Source: Acidobacteriota bacterium
GTDB taxonomy: Bacteria > Acidobacteriota > Blastocatellia > Pyrinomonadales > Pyrinomonadaceae
Length of the DNA: 52,011 bases
NCBI GenBank assembly: GCA_019242475.1
Contig: JAFAVK010000144.1
Span: 1 to 52,011 of the forward strand
Reading direction: 5' to 3'
Shown: piece by piece, positions 41,131 to 49,005 of the stretch
How positions within the stretch are numbered: position 1 is the stretch's first letter
Layout: every line of letters starts with the position of its first letter
Translations under genes and position numbers: made by a program
The notes under the pieces: generated by a model
What the model saw: only the letters and a program-made list of their open reading frames with translations
Told to the model about the DNA's origin: nothing
The model's database searches: none

Positions 41131-42774
41131 TCACTGACCTTCGGCGGGCGACGCCAAAGGCATCGCCCGCAGCACGGCGACCAGAATCAAGCAGACGACC
41201 ATCGCCTCGCCGATGAAATAGAACCCGTCGGCGACCGTTAGGGTGAGCACCTGTTGTTTGATAAAGGCGCCCGCGAGTCTCGAAGCCTGCGCGGCCTGTT
41301 CCGGCGGCGCCCCGCCCCCGGCGGCGGCCTGCCTGGCGAAGCCCCGGAGGTGCTCCGCCGTGCGCCAGTCGCCCGGCTGAAGGTTGTCCGTCACGACCAT
41401 CGCGTGAAACTTGTTCTGCACGGTGATGAAGTGCCTCACCACTGCCGCCGTGATGGCGCCGCCGAGCAGGCGCACCGTCTGGAAGAAGGTGGTCGTCGTC
41501 GCCAGCTCCCAGGGCTTACTGGTCGCGCCTTTGGCGACCACGAGGAGCAGGATCGAAAAGACGAGGGCGACGACGATGAACGGCTGCCCCACCGTCTGCA
41601 AAATGAGCGGGTTGAAGAAATCAACGTCGCTCCACCGCGGGTTGATTCTCCCGAACATCAGGCAGGCCGCGGCGGCGAGGGCGAACCCCGCGGCCAGTAT
41701 CAGACGGGCGTCGAGTTTGACGAGAAGGATGACGACCAGCGGCGCGACGACGATTTGCGGAATCAGTCCCCACCACACGACCCGTCCGGTTTGCAGTGGG
41801 CGGTAGTCGGCGAGCCCCGAAAGGAACGCCGGGATCAGCAGGTTCGTCGTCAGGAGCGAGAGGCGGAAGAGCAGGAGAAGCGCGCCGAGCAGAATCAGGT
41901 TTCGGTCATTCAGGAATCGAAAACGCACCAGGGGGTTCGGCACCCACAGCCGCCTGACCGCCATCGCCCCGAGCATCAACACCGCGGCCAGCAGCATCCC
42001 GGCGAACGTCCCGGACTCGAACCAGTCCAAACGCTCGCCCTGGTCAATCGCCCCGTAGAGGAAGGCGAAACCCCACGCGGCGTAGAAGAACCCCGCGAAG
42101 TTCGGCCTCTCGCCGCCGTCATAATTTACCTCCGCGCGCGGGATGCCGAAGTAGACGAAGACGAAGACGAACGGGATGACGAGCGCGGGCGTCCAGAAGA
42201 TCCAACGCCAGGTGAAGTAGTTCGAGATTATCCCTTCAATCCAGTTGCCCAGGTAAGACGGCACGAGCACGTCAATCACATAGACGGCGAGCCCGAAGAC
42301 GGCCAGCGGGAGCGGCAAAGCCCTGAGCAGGTAGCTCAGAATCAAGGGGTAGAAGGGGCCGACGCCCAGGCCGGCGACGGCCAGCAGAAACATCAGCTGT
42401 GTACGAGTCGCCGCGAGGGGTGCGAGCAAGAACGCGGTCGCGGAGACGGCGGACGCGACGAGCAACACTCTGCGATGGCCGAAGATCGTGCCGAGGTGGA
42501 CGGAGAGGATGCCCATGAAGACCAGCGCCATGTTGTAGACGGTCGGAATCCACGAAGCCTCGTCCACGCCGAGTCGCATCCCGGCCCGCACGTCCGCGAG
42601 CCCGACGCTGAGGAGTAGCCCCGACAGGACGGAGATCAGGCCGGCGGTTAAGACCCCGAGAATCCCCAGAGCGGGATGGGTGAAGACGGCGCGCACATCC
42701 CGTTCGACGCGCGACGAGACGGCCGGCTCATCGCCCGCGGTCGGATTCGGATTCGCTGTGCTTACGGCCGTCAT
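41131..42774 (-). CDS. DHA2-type MFS drug/proton antiporter (EmrB-like)
   Basis: A 547-residue transporter with about 14 membrane spans. The first spans start at about residue 36 (ALGILGVLTAGLISVLSGLLL). The motif-A-like loop FGHRRVLLVASAV follows the second span. VDEASWIPTVYNMALVF resembles the EmrB/QacA start, and LGGAITAAVVRHFI lies near the end. It pairs with the HlyD-type adaptor (11 bases upstream) and TolC to form a tripartite pump across both membranes. The substrate is unknown; a hydrophobic or aromatic organic compound is likely given the neighbours. The start is ATG 42774. Confidence 0.87.
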   Translation of the reverse strand: MTAVSTANPNPTAGDEPAVSSRVERDVRAVFTHPALGILGVLTAGLISVLSGLLLSVGLADVRAGMRLGVDEASWIPTVYNMALVFMGILSVHLGTIFGHRRVLLVASAVSATAFLLAPLAATRTQLMFLLAVAGLGVGPFYPLILSYLLRALPLPLAVFGLAVYVIDVLVPSYLGNWIEGIISNYFTWRWIFWTPALVIPFVFVFVYFGIPRAEVNYDGGERPNFAGFFYAAWGFAFLYGAIDQGERLDWFESGTFAGMLLAAVLMLGAMAVRRLWVPNPLVRFRFLNDRNLILLGALLLLFRLSLLTTNLLIPAFLSGLADYRPLQTGRVVWWGLIPQIVVAPLVVILLVKLDARLILAAGFALAAAACLMFGRINPRWSDVDFFNPLILQTVGQPFIVVALVFSILLLVVAKGATSKPWELATTTTFFQTVRLLGGAITAAVVRHFITVQNKFHAMVVTDNLQPGDWRTAEHLRGFARQAAAGGGAPPEQAAQASRLAGAFIKQQVLTLTVADGFYFIGEAMVVCLILVAVLRAMPLASPAEGQ

Positions 42775-42785
42775 CTGCTCTGCCC

Positions 42786-44228
42786 TCAGTGTCCGCCGGC
42801 GTGGCCGCCCGTCTTGACGCTGACCGTCGCCGACATGCCGGGGCGCAGCCGCGCTACGACAGACTGGTTCGGCTCGAAGACGATTTTGACGGGCACGCGC
42901 TGCGTGACGCGCGTGTAGCTGCCGGAGGCGTTCTCCGGTGGGACTAAAGAGAATTCGGAGCCGCTGGCGGGGGAGAGGTTGGCGATTCTTCCTTTGACAG
43001 TCGTCCCCGAAAAGGCGTCGAGGACAATCTCCACGGGGTCGCCTTCCTTCATGTTGGCGATCTGCGTCTCCTTGAAGTTCGCGATGACCCACATCTCCGT
43101 GGAGACCAGAGACGCGACCTGCGCCCCGGGGCCGAGCTGCTGGCCGGGCTTGACCTTGACTTCGCCGACTACGCCGTCGCGCGGGGCCAGGATTCTCGTG
43201 TAGTCGAGGTTGGTGTCGGCGATGGTGAGGCCGGCCTGTTTGGCCTTCAAGTCCTCCTGAAGCTGTCGCTCCTGGCCGTTCAGGATTTCGAGCTGCTTCA
43301 GGGCGATGGAGAGGTCGTTCTGCCGCGCACGCAGTTGCTCCTGCGCTTTGCGCAGGTCTTGCGCGCGCACTCGCTCAAGGTTCTGCGCCTTCGACAGATC
43401 CTGTTGGCGAACCCTGACGAGCGCCTGCGCCTTTGACCTGTCGAGCTGGCGCGCCTTCAGCGTCGCCGCCGCACGCTCGTAGTCGGCGGTCGCGACCTCC
43501 AGACGCTGTTTGGTCGTCGCCGCTTCTTTGAATAAGTTCTCCTGGCGGCTCCGCTCCTGTGTCGTCCGCTCGACGTCGGCGCTCACGGCCTCGATGCCGG
43601 CCTCGGCGTTGCGCACGTCGTCCGAGGCCGTCTCGACGCCGATGCGCGCCGACGCAATATCATTCTGCACGTTGCCGAGGCCGATCTGCGCCGTGTTGAG
43701 GTCGGCCTGGGCCACCTCGACGCCGAGCTGTGCCTGGCGGATGCGGTCTTCCTGCTGTTGCTGCTGGAGCCCGATGTTGTTGAGGGCTTCCTGAGCCGCG
43801 CCTATGCCCGCCTGCGCCTGCGCGACGGTCGCCTGCACGTCGCTGCTCCTGAGGGTGACGAGTACGTCCCCCTCTTTGACCGACTGATAGTCCTGAATGT
43901 TGACGGCCTCGACGATCCCGACGGCCTTCGTACTGAGGGGAATGACGTCCGCCTGCACCGCGGCGTTGTCGGTGGTCTGAACCGTCTTGCCTGCCTCCCA
44001 GTTGTCCCAGTTGAAGGTGAAGAGATACCAGAGGCCGAACGCCAGCAACAGAACCAGTACGGGCACGGCGAGCGTCAGAATTTTGCTTATCCGTCTCTTC
44101 CTGTCATCGCTGTCCCGCGCCTCGTGGTGCTCGGCCGCTCCGCCGCTCTCCTCTGCCACAAGGGCGACCGGCTCTTCGGCGGAAGACTGCTCGTCTACGT
44201 GTTCTGTTTGAATCGTCTCCGCGGCCAT
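42786..44228 (-). CDS. HlyD/EmrA-family membrane fusion protein with long repeat coiled coil
   Basis: 480 residues: an acidic cytoplasmic N-terminus (1-45), one membrane span (about 49-70), lipoyl half-motif TDNAAVQADVIPLSTKAVGIV, a long coiled coil (about 125-340), second lipoyl half (RILAPRDGVVGEVKVKPGQQ) and a beta-barrel ending with RLRPGMSATVSVKT. Residues 257-312 are four tandem 14-residue units with consensus xRVRxQDLSKAQxL. It bridges the DHA2 transporter to TolC. The hairpin is unusually long for an EmrA-type protein, with extra repeats probably setting its reach. Confidence 0.88.
   Translation of the reverse strand: MAAETIQTEHVDEQSSAEEPVALVAEESGGAAEHHEARDSDDRKRRISKILTLAVPVLVLLLAFGLWYLFTFNWDNWEAGKTVQTTDNAAVQADVIPLSTKAVGIVEAVNIQDYQSVKEGDVLVTLRSSDVQATVAQAQAGIGAAQEALNNIGLQQQQQEDRIRQAQLGVEVAQADLNTAQIGLGNVQNDIASARIGVETASDDVRNAEAGIEAVSADVERTTQERSRQENLFKEAATTKQRLEVATADYERAAATLKARQLDRSKAQALVRVRQQDLSKAQNLERVRAQDLRKAQEQLRARQNDLSIALKQLEILNGQERQLQEDLKAKQAGLTIADTNLDYTRILAPRDGVVGEVKVKPGQQLGPGAQVASLVSTEMWVIANFKETQIANMKEGDPVEIVLDAFSGTTVKGRIANLSPASGSEFSLVPPENASGSYTRVTQRVPVKIVFEPNQSVVARLRPGMSATVSVKTGGHAGGH
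43293..43460 (-). repeat. Four tandem 14-codon repeats in the HlyD coiled coil
   Basis: Units begin at residues 257, 271, 285 and 299 of the adaptor. Each carries Arg at position 2 or 4, Asp at 7 and Ala at 11 (for example VRVRQQDLSKAQNL). The period of 14 residues equals two heptads, so the repeat extends the coiled coil without breaking register. Confidence 0.8.
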
Positions 44229-44243
44229 TTTTCTTCGCCTCCG

Positions 44244-45599
44244 CTACTTATCGTCGCCGAGCGCCTTTTCGTACTCGGCCTTGGCCGTCCAGAAGGAGAG
44301 CAGCGCCTGCTGGTACTGGTGATCCGCTTCCGAGACGGAAGCCTGTGATTGCAGCACGTCCGACAGAAGCATCGTCGATTGCTTGTAGCCGACCACCATG
44401 ACGCGCAGCTTTTCCCGCGCGGTCTCGCAGCCGACTTTAGCCACGCGCAGGGCCAGGCCGGTCTGCTGTAGCCTGCGGAACTTATCGCTCACGTCGATCA
44501 GAATCTGGTCTTCGATTTCGCGCGCGGCGTTCTCGGCCTGCTCGACGATCTTGCCGTTTTCGGCCAGCTGATGCTTCTTGCGCCCCCAGTCGAAGACTTC
44601 CCAGCTCATCACGACGCCGACCGAGGCGATGTTGCGCGGCACGGCGGCGTCAAAGTTACGCAGCGTCAGAGACGTGAAACCGGCGCTCACGTCGGGGATG
44701 TACTCCGACTTCTTAAGCCGCCTGTCGAGCTTCGCCTGCTCGACCCGCAAACGCGCCTGCTTCAACTCGGGCCGCTGCTCGACCGCGCGCCGCCGGGCCG
44801 CCGCCACGTCGGCCTCGAAGACGATGGTTTGCGAAACGGCGTTGACGCCGAACTCCGTGAAGACGTCGCGCCCCAACATCCTGTTCAACTGCTCCTTCTG
44901 CGTTTCGAGGCGGTTGCCGATGTCTGCCAGGTCGTACTCGGCCTTCGCGAGGCGCGTCTGAATTTGCAGCTGGTCGCCGCGCAGCGCGGCCTGCTGCGTG
45001 ACGAACTCGCCCGTCACACGCTCCAACTCACGGTAGGACGCGACCTCGTCGCGCACGTTCCTGAGCCCGCTCTCGGTCAGCAGAATCGCGTAGTAAGCCC
45101 GCTTGACGTCACCTACCAGTGACTGCTGTTCCGCCCGCAGCTTCTCCTGGTCTACCTGCCCTTCGAGCTTGGCGAGGTCTACGGCGAGGCCGATCTTGTA
45201 CTGCTGCGTGATGGGCTGGAGCGCCTGCACGGCGAAGACCGCTGTGGGCCTTCGCGGTGTGCTCAGGGTGAAGAAGGGTGCCAAACCCGGGACGAGATTC
45301 GAGACCGGGTTCGGCAGGTTCACGTCGTGCTTCACCAGGTTTTCCGAGATGAGTGAGTGGAATTTGATAACGGGGAGGCGCGCCGTCCGGGTCGCGGCGA
45401 GCTGCTCGTCACTCTTATCGACGCCGAGTCGCGCGTTCTTAACCGAGCGGTTGTCCCTGAGCGCGAGGTTGATCGCCTCGTCCAGCGTCAACACCTCGCC
45501 GGCCGGCCGGGCCTCCTGCTGGCACCGGACGGTCTGAGCGCCGGCCCAGAACACCGCCAGCAGGAGCACGGACATTCGCCTGACAAAAACGCCTCTCAT
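44244..45599 (-). CDS. TolC-family outer membrane efflux channel
   Basis: A 451-residue protein. Signal peptide about 1-26 (MSVLLLAVFWAGAQTVRC, with a Cys followed by QQ that could be lipidated). Two OEP repeats follow: VLTLDEAINLALRDNRSVKNARLG near the start and VEQRPELKQARLRVEQAKLD in the middle, with long helices and the second barrel part ASVGVVMSWEVFDWGRKK. It is the first gene of the minus-strand unit TolC-HlyD-DHA2-NDH-2. It is preceded by element E5, about 60 nt away, and divergent from the catabolic operon. An internal ATG at residue 9 is an alternative start. Confidence 0.87.
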   Translation of the reverse strand: MRGVFVRRMSVLLLAVFWAGAQTVRCQQEARPAGEVLTLDEAINLALRDNRSVKNARLGVDKSDEQLAATRTARLPVIKFHSLISENLVKHDVNLPNPVSNLVPGLAPFFTLSTPRRPTAVFAVQALQPITQQYKIGLAVDLAKLEGQVDQEKLRAEQQSLVGDVKRAYYAILLTESGLRNVRDEVASYRELERVTGEFVTQQAALRGDQLQIQTRLAKAEYDLADIGNRLETQKEQLNRMLGRDVFTEFGVNAVSQTIVFEADVAAARRRAVEQRPELKQARLRVEQAKLDRRLKKSEYIPDVSAGFTSLTLRNFDAAVPRNIASVGVVMSWEVFDWGRKKHQLAENGKIVEQAENAAREIEDQILIDVSDKFRRLQQTGLALRVAKVGCETAREKLRVMVVGYKQSTMLLSDVLQSQASVSEADHQYQQALLSFWTAKAEYEKALGDDK

Positions 45600-45658
45600 T
45601 TCAGCACCATTACTCGTACGGTCACCCGATGATGAGCGAGACGAACCGCGATGTGCGT

Positions 45659-45707
45659 GAGTAGACCACGGGGGTGAAGGTGCGTCTATTAGACGAAGGT
45701 ATCAGTC
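45659..45707 (-). promoter_or_regulatory. Repeated promoter element, copy E5 (toward the efflux operon)
   Basis: Plus-strand GAGTAGACCAC, 15 variable nt, TCTATTAGAC, GAA, GGTATCAGTC. In gene direction: TAGACG (45683-45688), 17 nt, TCTACT (45660-45665). Its inner part, 45684-45703, is the left arm of a perfect 20-bp inverted repeat shared with the plus-strand copy. Confidence 0.72.
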
Positions 45708-45710
45708 TGC

Positions 45711-45758
45711 AACCGATACCTTCGTCTAATAGACAGCCGCGGGTAAACGGCGCATGCT
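45711..45758 (+). promoter_or_regulatory. Repeated promoter element, plus-strand copy E5' (toward the catabolic operon)
   Basis: AACCGATACC, TTC, GTCTAATAGAC, then 17 nt after TAGACA (45730-45735) a -10-like CATGCT (45753-45758). The conserved box is the exact reverse complement of that in E5 over 20 bp (45684-45703 against 45715-45734, 11-nt gap). The distal GTGGTCTACT block is not conserved here. The ATG of the dehydrogenase-propeller gene is 55 nt downstream. Confidence 0.65.
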
Positions 45759-45813
45759 GCCGCCGTCTTAGAGCCCGGGAAGCACTCAAAACGGAACCAG
45801 AGAGGAAGCACTT

Positions 45814-47673
45814 ATGTCTTTTGATAAACCGATACGGCGAATCGCAATCGTCGGCACGGGAGTCATCGGCGCGAGCTGGGCCGCGCTGTACCTGGCCCGC
45901 GGGTTCGACGTCGTTGCCACAGACCCCGCGCCGGACGCGGAAGCGCACCTGCGCCAGTACATCGACGAGGCGTGGCCCGCGCTTACCGAGATCGGCCTGT
46001 CGCCGGGCGCGTCGAGGGATCGTCTCAGTTTCACGACCGACATGAAGGAGGCGCTGGCGCAGGCCGACTTCGTCCAGGAGAACGGGCCGGAGCGGCCGGA
46101 CTTCAAAATCAAATTGTTCGCGGAGATGGACGACGCCACGCCGGTTGACTCACTCATCGCGTCCAGCTCTTCGGGCATCACCGCCAGCGTGATGCAGTCG
46201 CAGTGCAAGCACCCGGAGCGCGTCGTCATCGGGCACCCCTTCAACCCGCCACACATCATCCCGCTGGTCGAGATAGTGGGCGGGGTCAAAACGTCGCCGG
46301 ACGCAGTCGAACGGGCCATCGCGTTCTATGCGTCGATCGGGAAGAAGCCCGTCCACCTTTTGAAGGAGCTCCCGGGTCACGTCGGCAACCGGCTTCAGAT
46401 CGCCCTCTATAAAGAGGTCATGTACCTCATTCAGCAGGGCGTGCTGAGTGTGAGCGACGCCGACGACGCGGTGAGTTACGGCCCCGGGCTGCGTTGGGGC
46501 GTGATGGGGCCGAGCCTGCAATGGCACCTCGGCGGCGGCCCGGGCGGGATCAGGCATTTCATGGAACACCTCATGCCCGGCATGGAAAACGCGATCAAGG
46601 GCCTGGGGACGCCCGACGTCAACGACGCGCTCAAGCAGAAGATTGTTGACGGCGTTTTGCAGATCGCCGGGGAGCGTTCGGTTGACGAACTCGCGCAGGC
46701 GGAGGACGAAGAGCTCCTCGCACTGATTAAGCTGCGCGGGAAAAAGGAGAAAGTCGAAACCCGCGTGAGTCCCGACGGGAACGCGCCGTCAGAGCGTGTC
46801 TTCTTTCTCGACGTGAGCGGCGGCCGTATCGAATCCATCAATCCGGATGGTTCCGATCGCCGAGTTATCCTGGACGGACTTCACAGAATCCCCGACGGCA
46901 TCGAGGTTGACGCCGAGGCCGGCCACATCTACTGGACGAACATGGGCCACCCGTCGGCGAACGACGGCTCCATCGAACGCGCCGACCTCGACGGCCACAA
47001 CCGCCGAACTATCGTGCCCGAGGGCGCGACCTTCACGCCGAAACAACTGAAGCTCGACAGGCGGGGTGGTAAGGTCTACTGGTCGGATCGCGAAGGGATG
47101 CGCGTCATGCGCGCCAACCTCGACGGCTCGGGGATCGAAACCCTCGTGGACACGAGCGAGGGCGACGCGCGCCCCGGCCGCGACGCCACGAAATGGTGCG
47201 TCGGCATCGCCGTCGATCACCAGGGCGGCAAGTTCTACTGGACGCAGAAGGGCGCCGACAACGCCGGCGAGGGGCGCATCTTCCGCGCGAGCCTCGAACT
47301 GCCGGAGGGCGAGAGCCCGGCGACTCGCACCGACGTCGAGCTGCTCTTCGACCGCCTGCCCGAGCCGATCGACCTCGAACTCGACCTCGACAGACGCATG
47401 CTCTACTGGACTGACCGCGGCAACCCGCCGCGGGGCAACACCGTGAGCCGCGCGGCGCTGGACGCGCGGCCCGGCGACGGCGAGGGGGCGGAGATTCTGG
47501 TCGGCGACCTGATGGAGGCAATCGGGCTCTCCCTCGACCTGAAGGGCGGCCGGATGTTCTTCTCCGACCTCGGCGGCTCGGTCTACTCCGCAAGGCTGGA
47601 CGGCACGGAAAAGAGGGCGCTGACCCTCGCGCAAGGGAACCTGACCGGGGTCGCTTACGCCGGCCTGAGGTAG
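45814..47673 (+). CDS. 3-hydroxyacyl-CoA dehydrogenase fused to a YWTD-type beta-propeller
   Basis: A 619-residue, two-part protein in one uninterrupted frame. Residues 1-309 are a 3HCDH-family dehydrogenase: NAD motif IAIVGTGVIGAS, then ASSSSGI, catalytic H141 in GHPFNPPHIIPLVEIV, E153 and N192 in GHVGNRL, closest in style to L-carnitine dehydrogenase/3HCDH. From about 328 to 619 it is a six-bladed propeller of LDL-receptor YWTD/SMP-30 style (HIYWTNMG, KVYWSDREG, KFYWTQKG, LYWTDRG, MFFSDLGG). The linker is charged (KLRGKKEKVETRV). There is no signal peptide, so the propeller is cytoplasmic. It oxidises a 3-hydroxyacyl substrate at the head of the operon; the propeller's role is unknown. GAGAGGAAGC precedes the ATG. 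Confidence 0.86.
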   Translation: MSFDKPIRRIAIVGTGVIGASWAALYLARGFDVVATDPAPDAEAHLRQYIDEAWPALTEIGLSPGASRDRLSFTTDMKEALAQADFVQENGPERPDFKIKLFAEMDDATPVDSLIASSSSGITASVMQSQCKHPERVVIGHPFNPPHIIPLVEIVGGVKTSPDAVERAIAFYASIGKKPVHLLKELPGHVGNRLQIALYKEVMYLIQQGVLSVSDADDAVSYGPGLRWGVMGPSLQWHLGGGPGGIRHFMEHLMPGMENAIKGLGTPDVNDALKQKIVDGVLQIAGERSVDELAQAEDEELLALIKLRGKKEKVETRVSPDGNAPSERVFFLDVSGGRIESINPDGSDRRVILDGLHRIPDGIEVDAEAGHIYWTNMGHPSANDGSIERADLDGHNRRTIVPEGATFTPKQLKLDRRGGKVYWSDREGMRVMRANLDGSGIETLVDTSEGDARPGRDATKWCVGIAVDHQGGKFYWTQKGADNAGEGRIFRASLELPEGESPATRTDVELLFDRLPEPIDLELDLDRRMLYWTDRGNPPRGNTVSRAALDARPGDGEGAEILVGDLMEAIGLSLDLKGGRMFFSDLGGSVYSARLDGTEKRALTLAQGNLTGVAYAGLR

Positions 47674-47715
47674 CTCAAGTCGAAGACAGCCACTGACTGA
47701 TGAAGGAGCACTGAG

Positions 47716-48933
47716 ATGACAACCGCGAGCAAAGACGTAAGGCAGCCGAAGCCGCTTCCGGCGCCGAACAGTGACTTCTACGAATTCGCCGAGACGCTGC
47801 CCGCCGAGGAGCTGGCTGTCGTGAAGAAGGTGCGCGACTACATGGAGACGAAAGTCCAGCCCATTATCAACAAGTACTGGGTCGAGGACTCGTTCCCCTT
47901 CGAACTGCTCCCGTCGTTCAAGGAGCTGAACATCGCCGGCCTCGGCATGAACGGCTACGGCTGCCCGGGCGGGAGCCCGCTGCTGGTCGGCCTGGTCGCC
48001 ATGACGATGGCCCGAACCGACACCTCGTTCTGTACCTTCTACGGCGTCCACAGCGGCCTGGCGATGAACTCCATCTACCTCAACGGCACCGAGGAGCAGA
48101 AGCAGAAGTGGCTCCCGCCGATGGCCCGCATGGAGAAGATCGGCTGCTTCGCCCTGACCGAGCCGCTGGTCGGCTCGGGCACCGGCGGCGGCCTGACGAC
48201 GACGGCGAAGCGCGAAGGCGACACGTGGGTGCTCAACGGCCAGAAGCGCTGGATCGGCAACGCGACGTGGTGCGACCTCTCGATCATCTGGGCGCGCGAC
48301 GTTGAGGACAACCAGGTCAAGGGTTTCATCGTCGAGAACAAGACCACGCCCGGCTTCAGCGTCGAGAAGATTCAGAACAAGATCGCGCTCAAGGTCGTGC
48401 AGAACGGCGAGATCACGCTGAAGGACTGCCGCGTGCCCGACGCGAATCGCCTCCAGGGAGGCAAAGGGACGTTCCGCGACACCGCGCTCGTGCTGCGCGG
48501 GACACGCCATGGCAGCGGGTGGGAGATCACGGGCAGCCAGATGGGCGCATACGAGAACGCGCTCAAGTACGCGCAGGAGCGCTTGCAGTTCGGGAAGCCG
48601 ATTGGGTCGTTCCAGCTCGTCCAGGAACTTCTGGCGAAGATGCTGGGCAACATCGTCGCCTGCCAGTGCATGCTGGCCCGCTCGGTGCAGCTGGAGACCG
48701 AAGGCAAGCTGACGGATTCGCAGGCGGCCATCGTCAAGGCGTTCTGCACGTCCAAGGCGCGCGAGACGGTCTCGTGGGCGCGCGAGCTGCTGGGCGGCAA
48801 CGGGATCGTCGTTGACTACAACGTGGCGCGCTTCTTCGCGGACGCCGAGGCGATCTACTCCTACGAAGGCACGTACCAGATGCAGACCCTGATCGTGGGC
48901 AAAGCCATCACGGGCTTCAGCGCCTTCGTGTAA
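47716..48933 (+). CDS. Acyl-CoA dehydrogenase (glutaryl-CoA dehydrogenase-like)
   Basis: A 405-residue flavoprotein. The FAD/substrate loop is CFALTEPLVGSG and the second FAD motif WVLNGQKRWIGNATWCDLSIIWAR. QERLQFGKPIGSFQLVQELLAKM is the usual helix. The catalytic base is E384 in IYSYEGTYQMQTL, the position used by glutaryl-CoA, short-chain and medium-chain enzymes. It introduces an alpha-beta double bond into an acyl-CoA. It lies 42 bases after the fusion protein, with AAGGAGCACTGAG before the ATG, and is followed by the crotonase. The acyl group cannot be read from the sequence. Confidence 0.9.
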   Translation: MTTASKDVRQPKPLPAPNSDFYEFAETLPAEELAVVKKVRDYMETKVQPIINKYWVEDSFPFELLPSFKELNIAGLGMNGYGCPGGSPLLVGLVAMTMARTDTSFCTFYGVHSGLAMNSIYLNGTEEQKQKWLPPMARMEKIGCFALTEPLVGSGTGGGLTTTAKREGDTWVLNGQKRWIGNATWCDLSIIWARDVEDNQVKGFIVENKTTPGFSVEKIQNKIALKVVQNGEITLKDCRVPDANRLQGGKGTFRDTALVLRGTRHGSGWEITGSQMGAYENALKYAQERLQFGKPIGSFQLVQELLAKMLGNIVACQCMLARSVQLETEGKLTDSQAAIVKAFCTSKARETVSWARELLGGNGIVVDYNVARFFADAEAIYSYEGTYQMQTLIVGKAITGFSAFV

Positions 48934-49005
48934 CGCGTTTGCTTGACGGACGAGGACGACAGCCGCGGCCCGTGCTCGACAACAGTTCAAGACAGGAGAG
49001 TTTTT

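Noticed and set aside
42775..43092. N-terminal extension of the DHA2 transporter frame
   Set aside because: It overlaps the HlyD gene's 3' end and is Arg/His-rich without membrane spans. ATG 42774 begins the natural protein.
11661..45758. The repeated 49-bp element as a miniature transposon or palindromic repeat family
   Set aside because: The 15-nt interior differs between copies while its length is fixed, there are no target-site duplications, and every copy sits in front of a gene. This fits a promoter/operator better than a mobile repeat.
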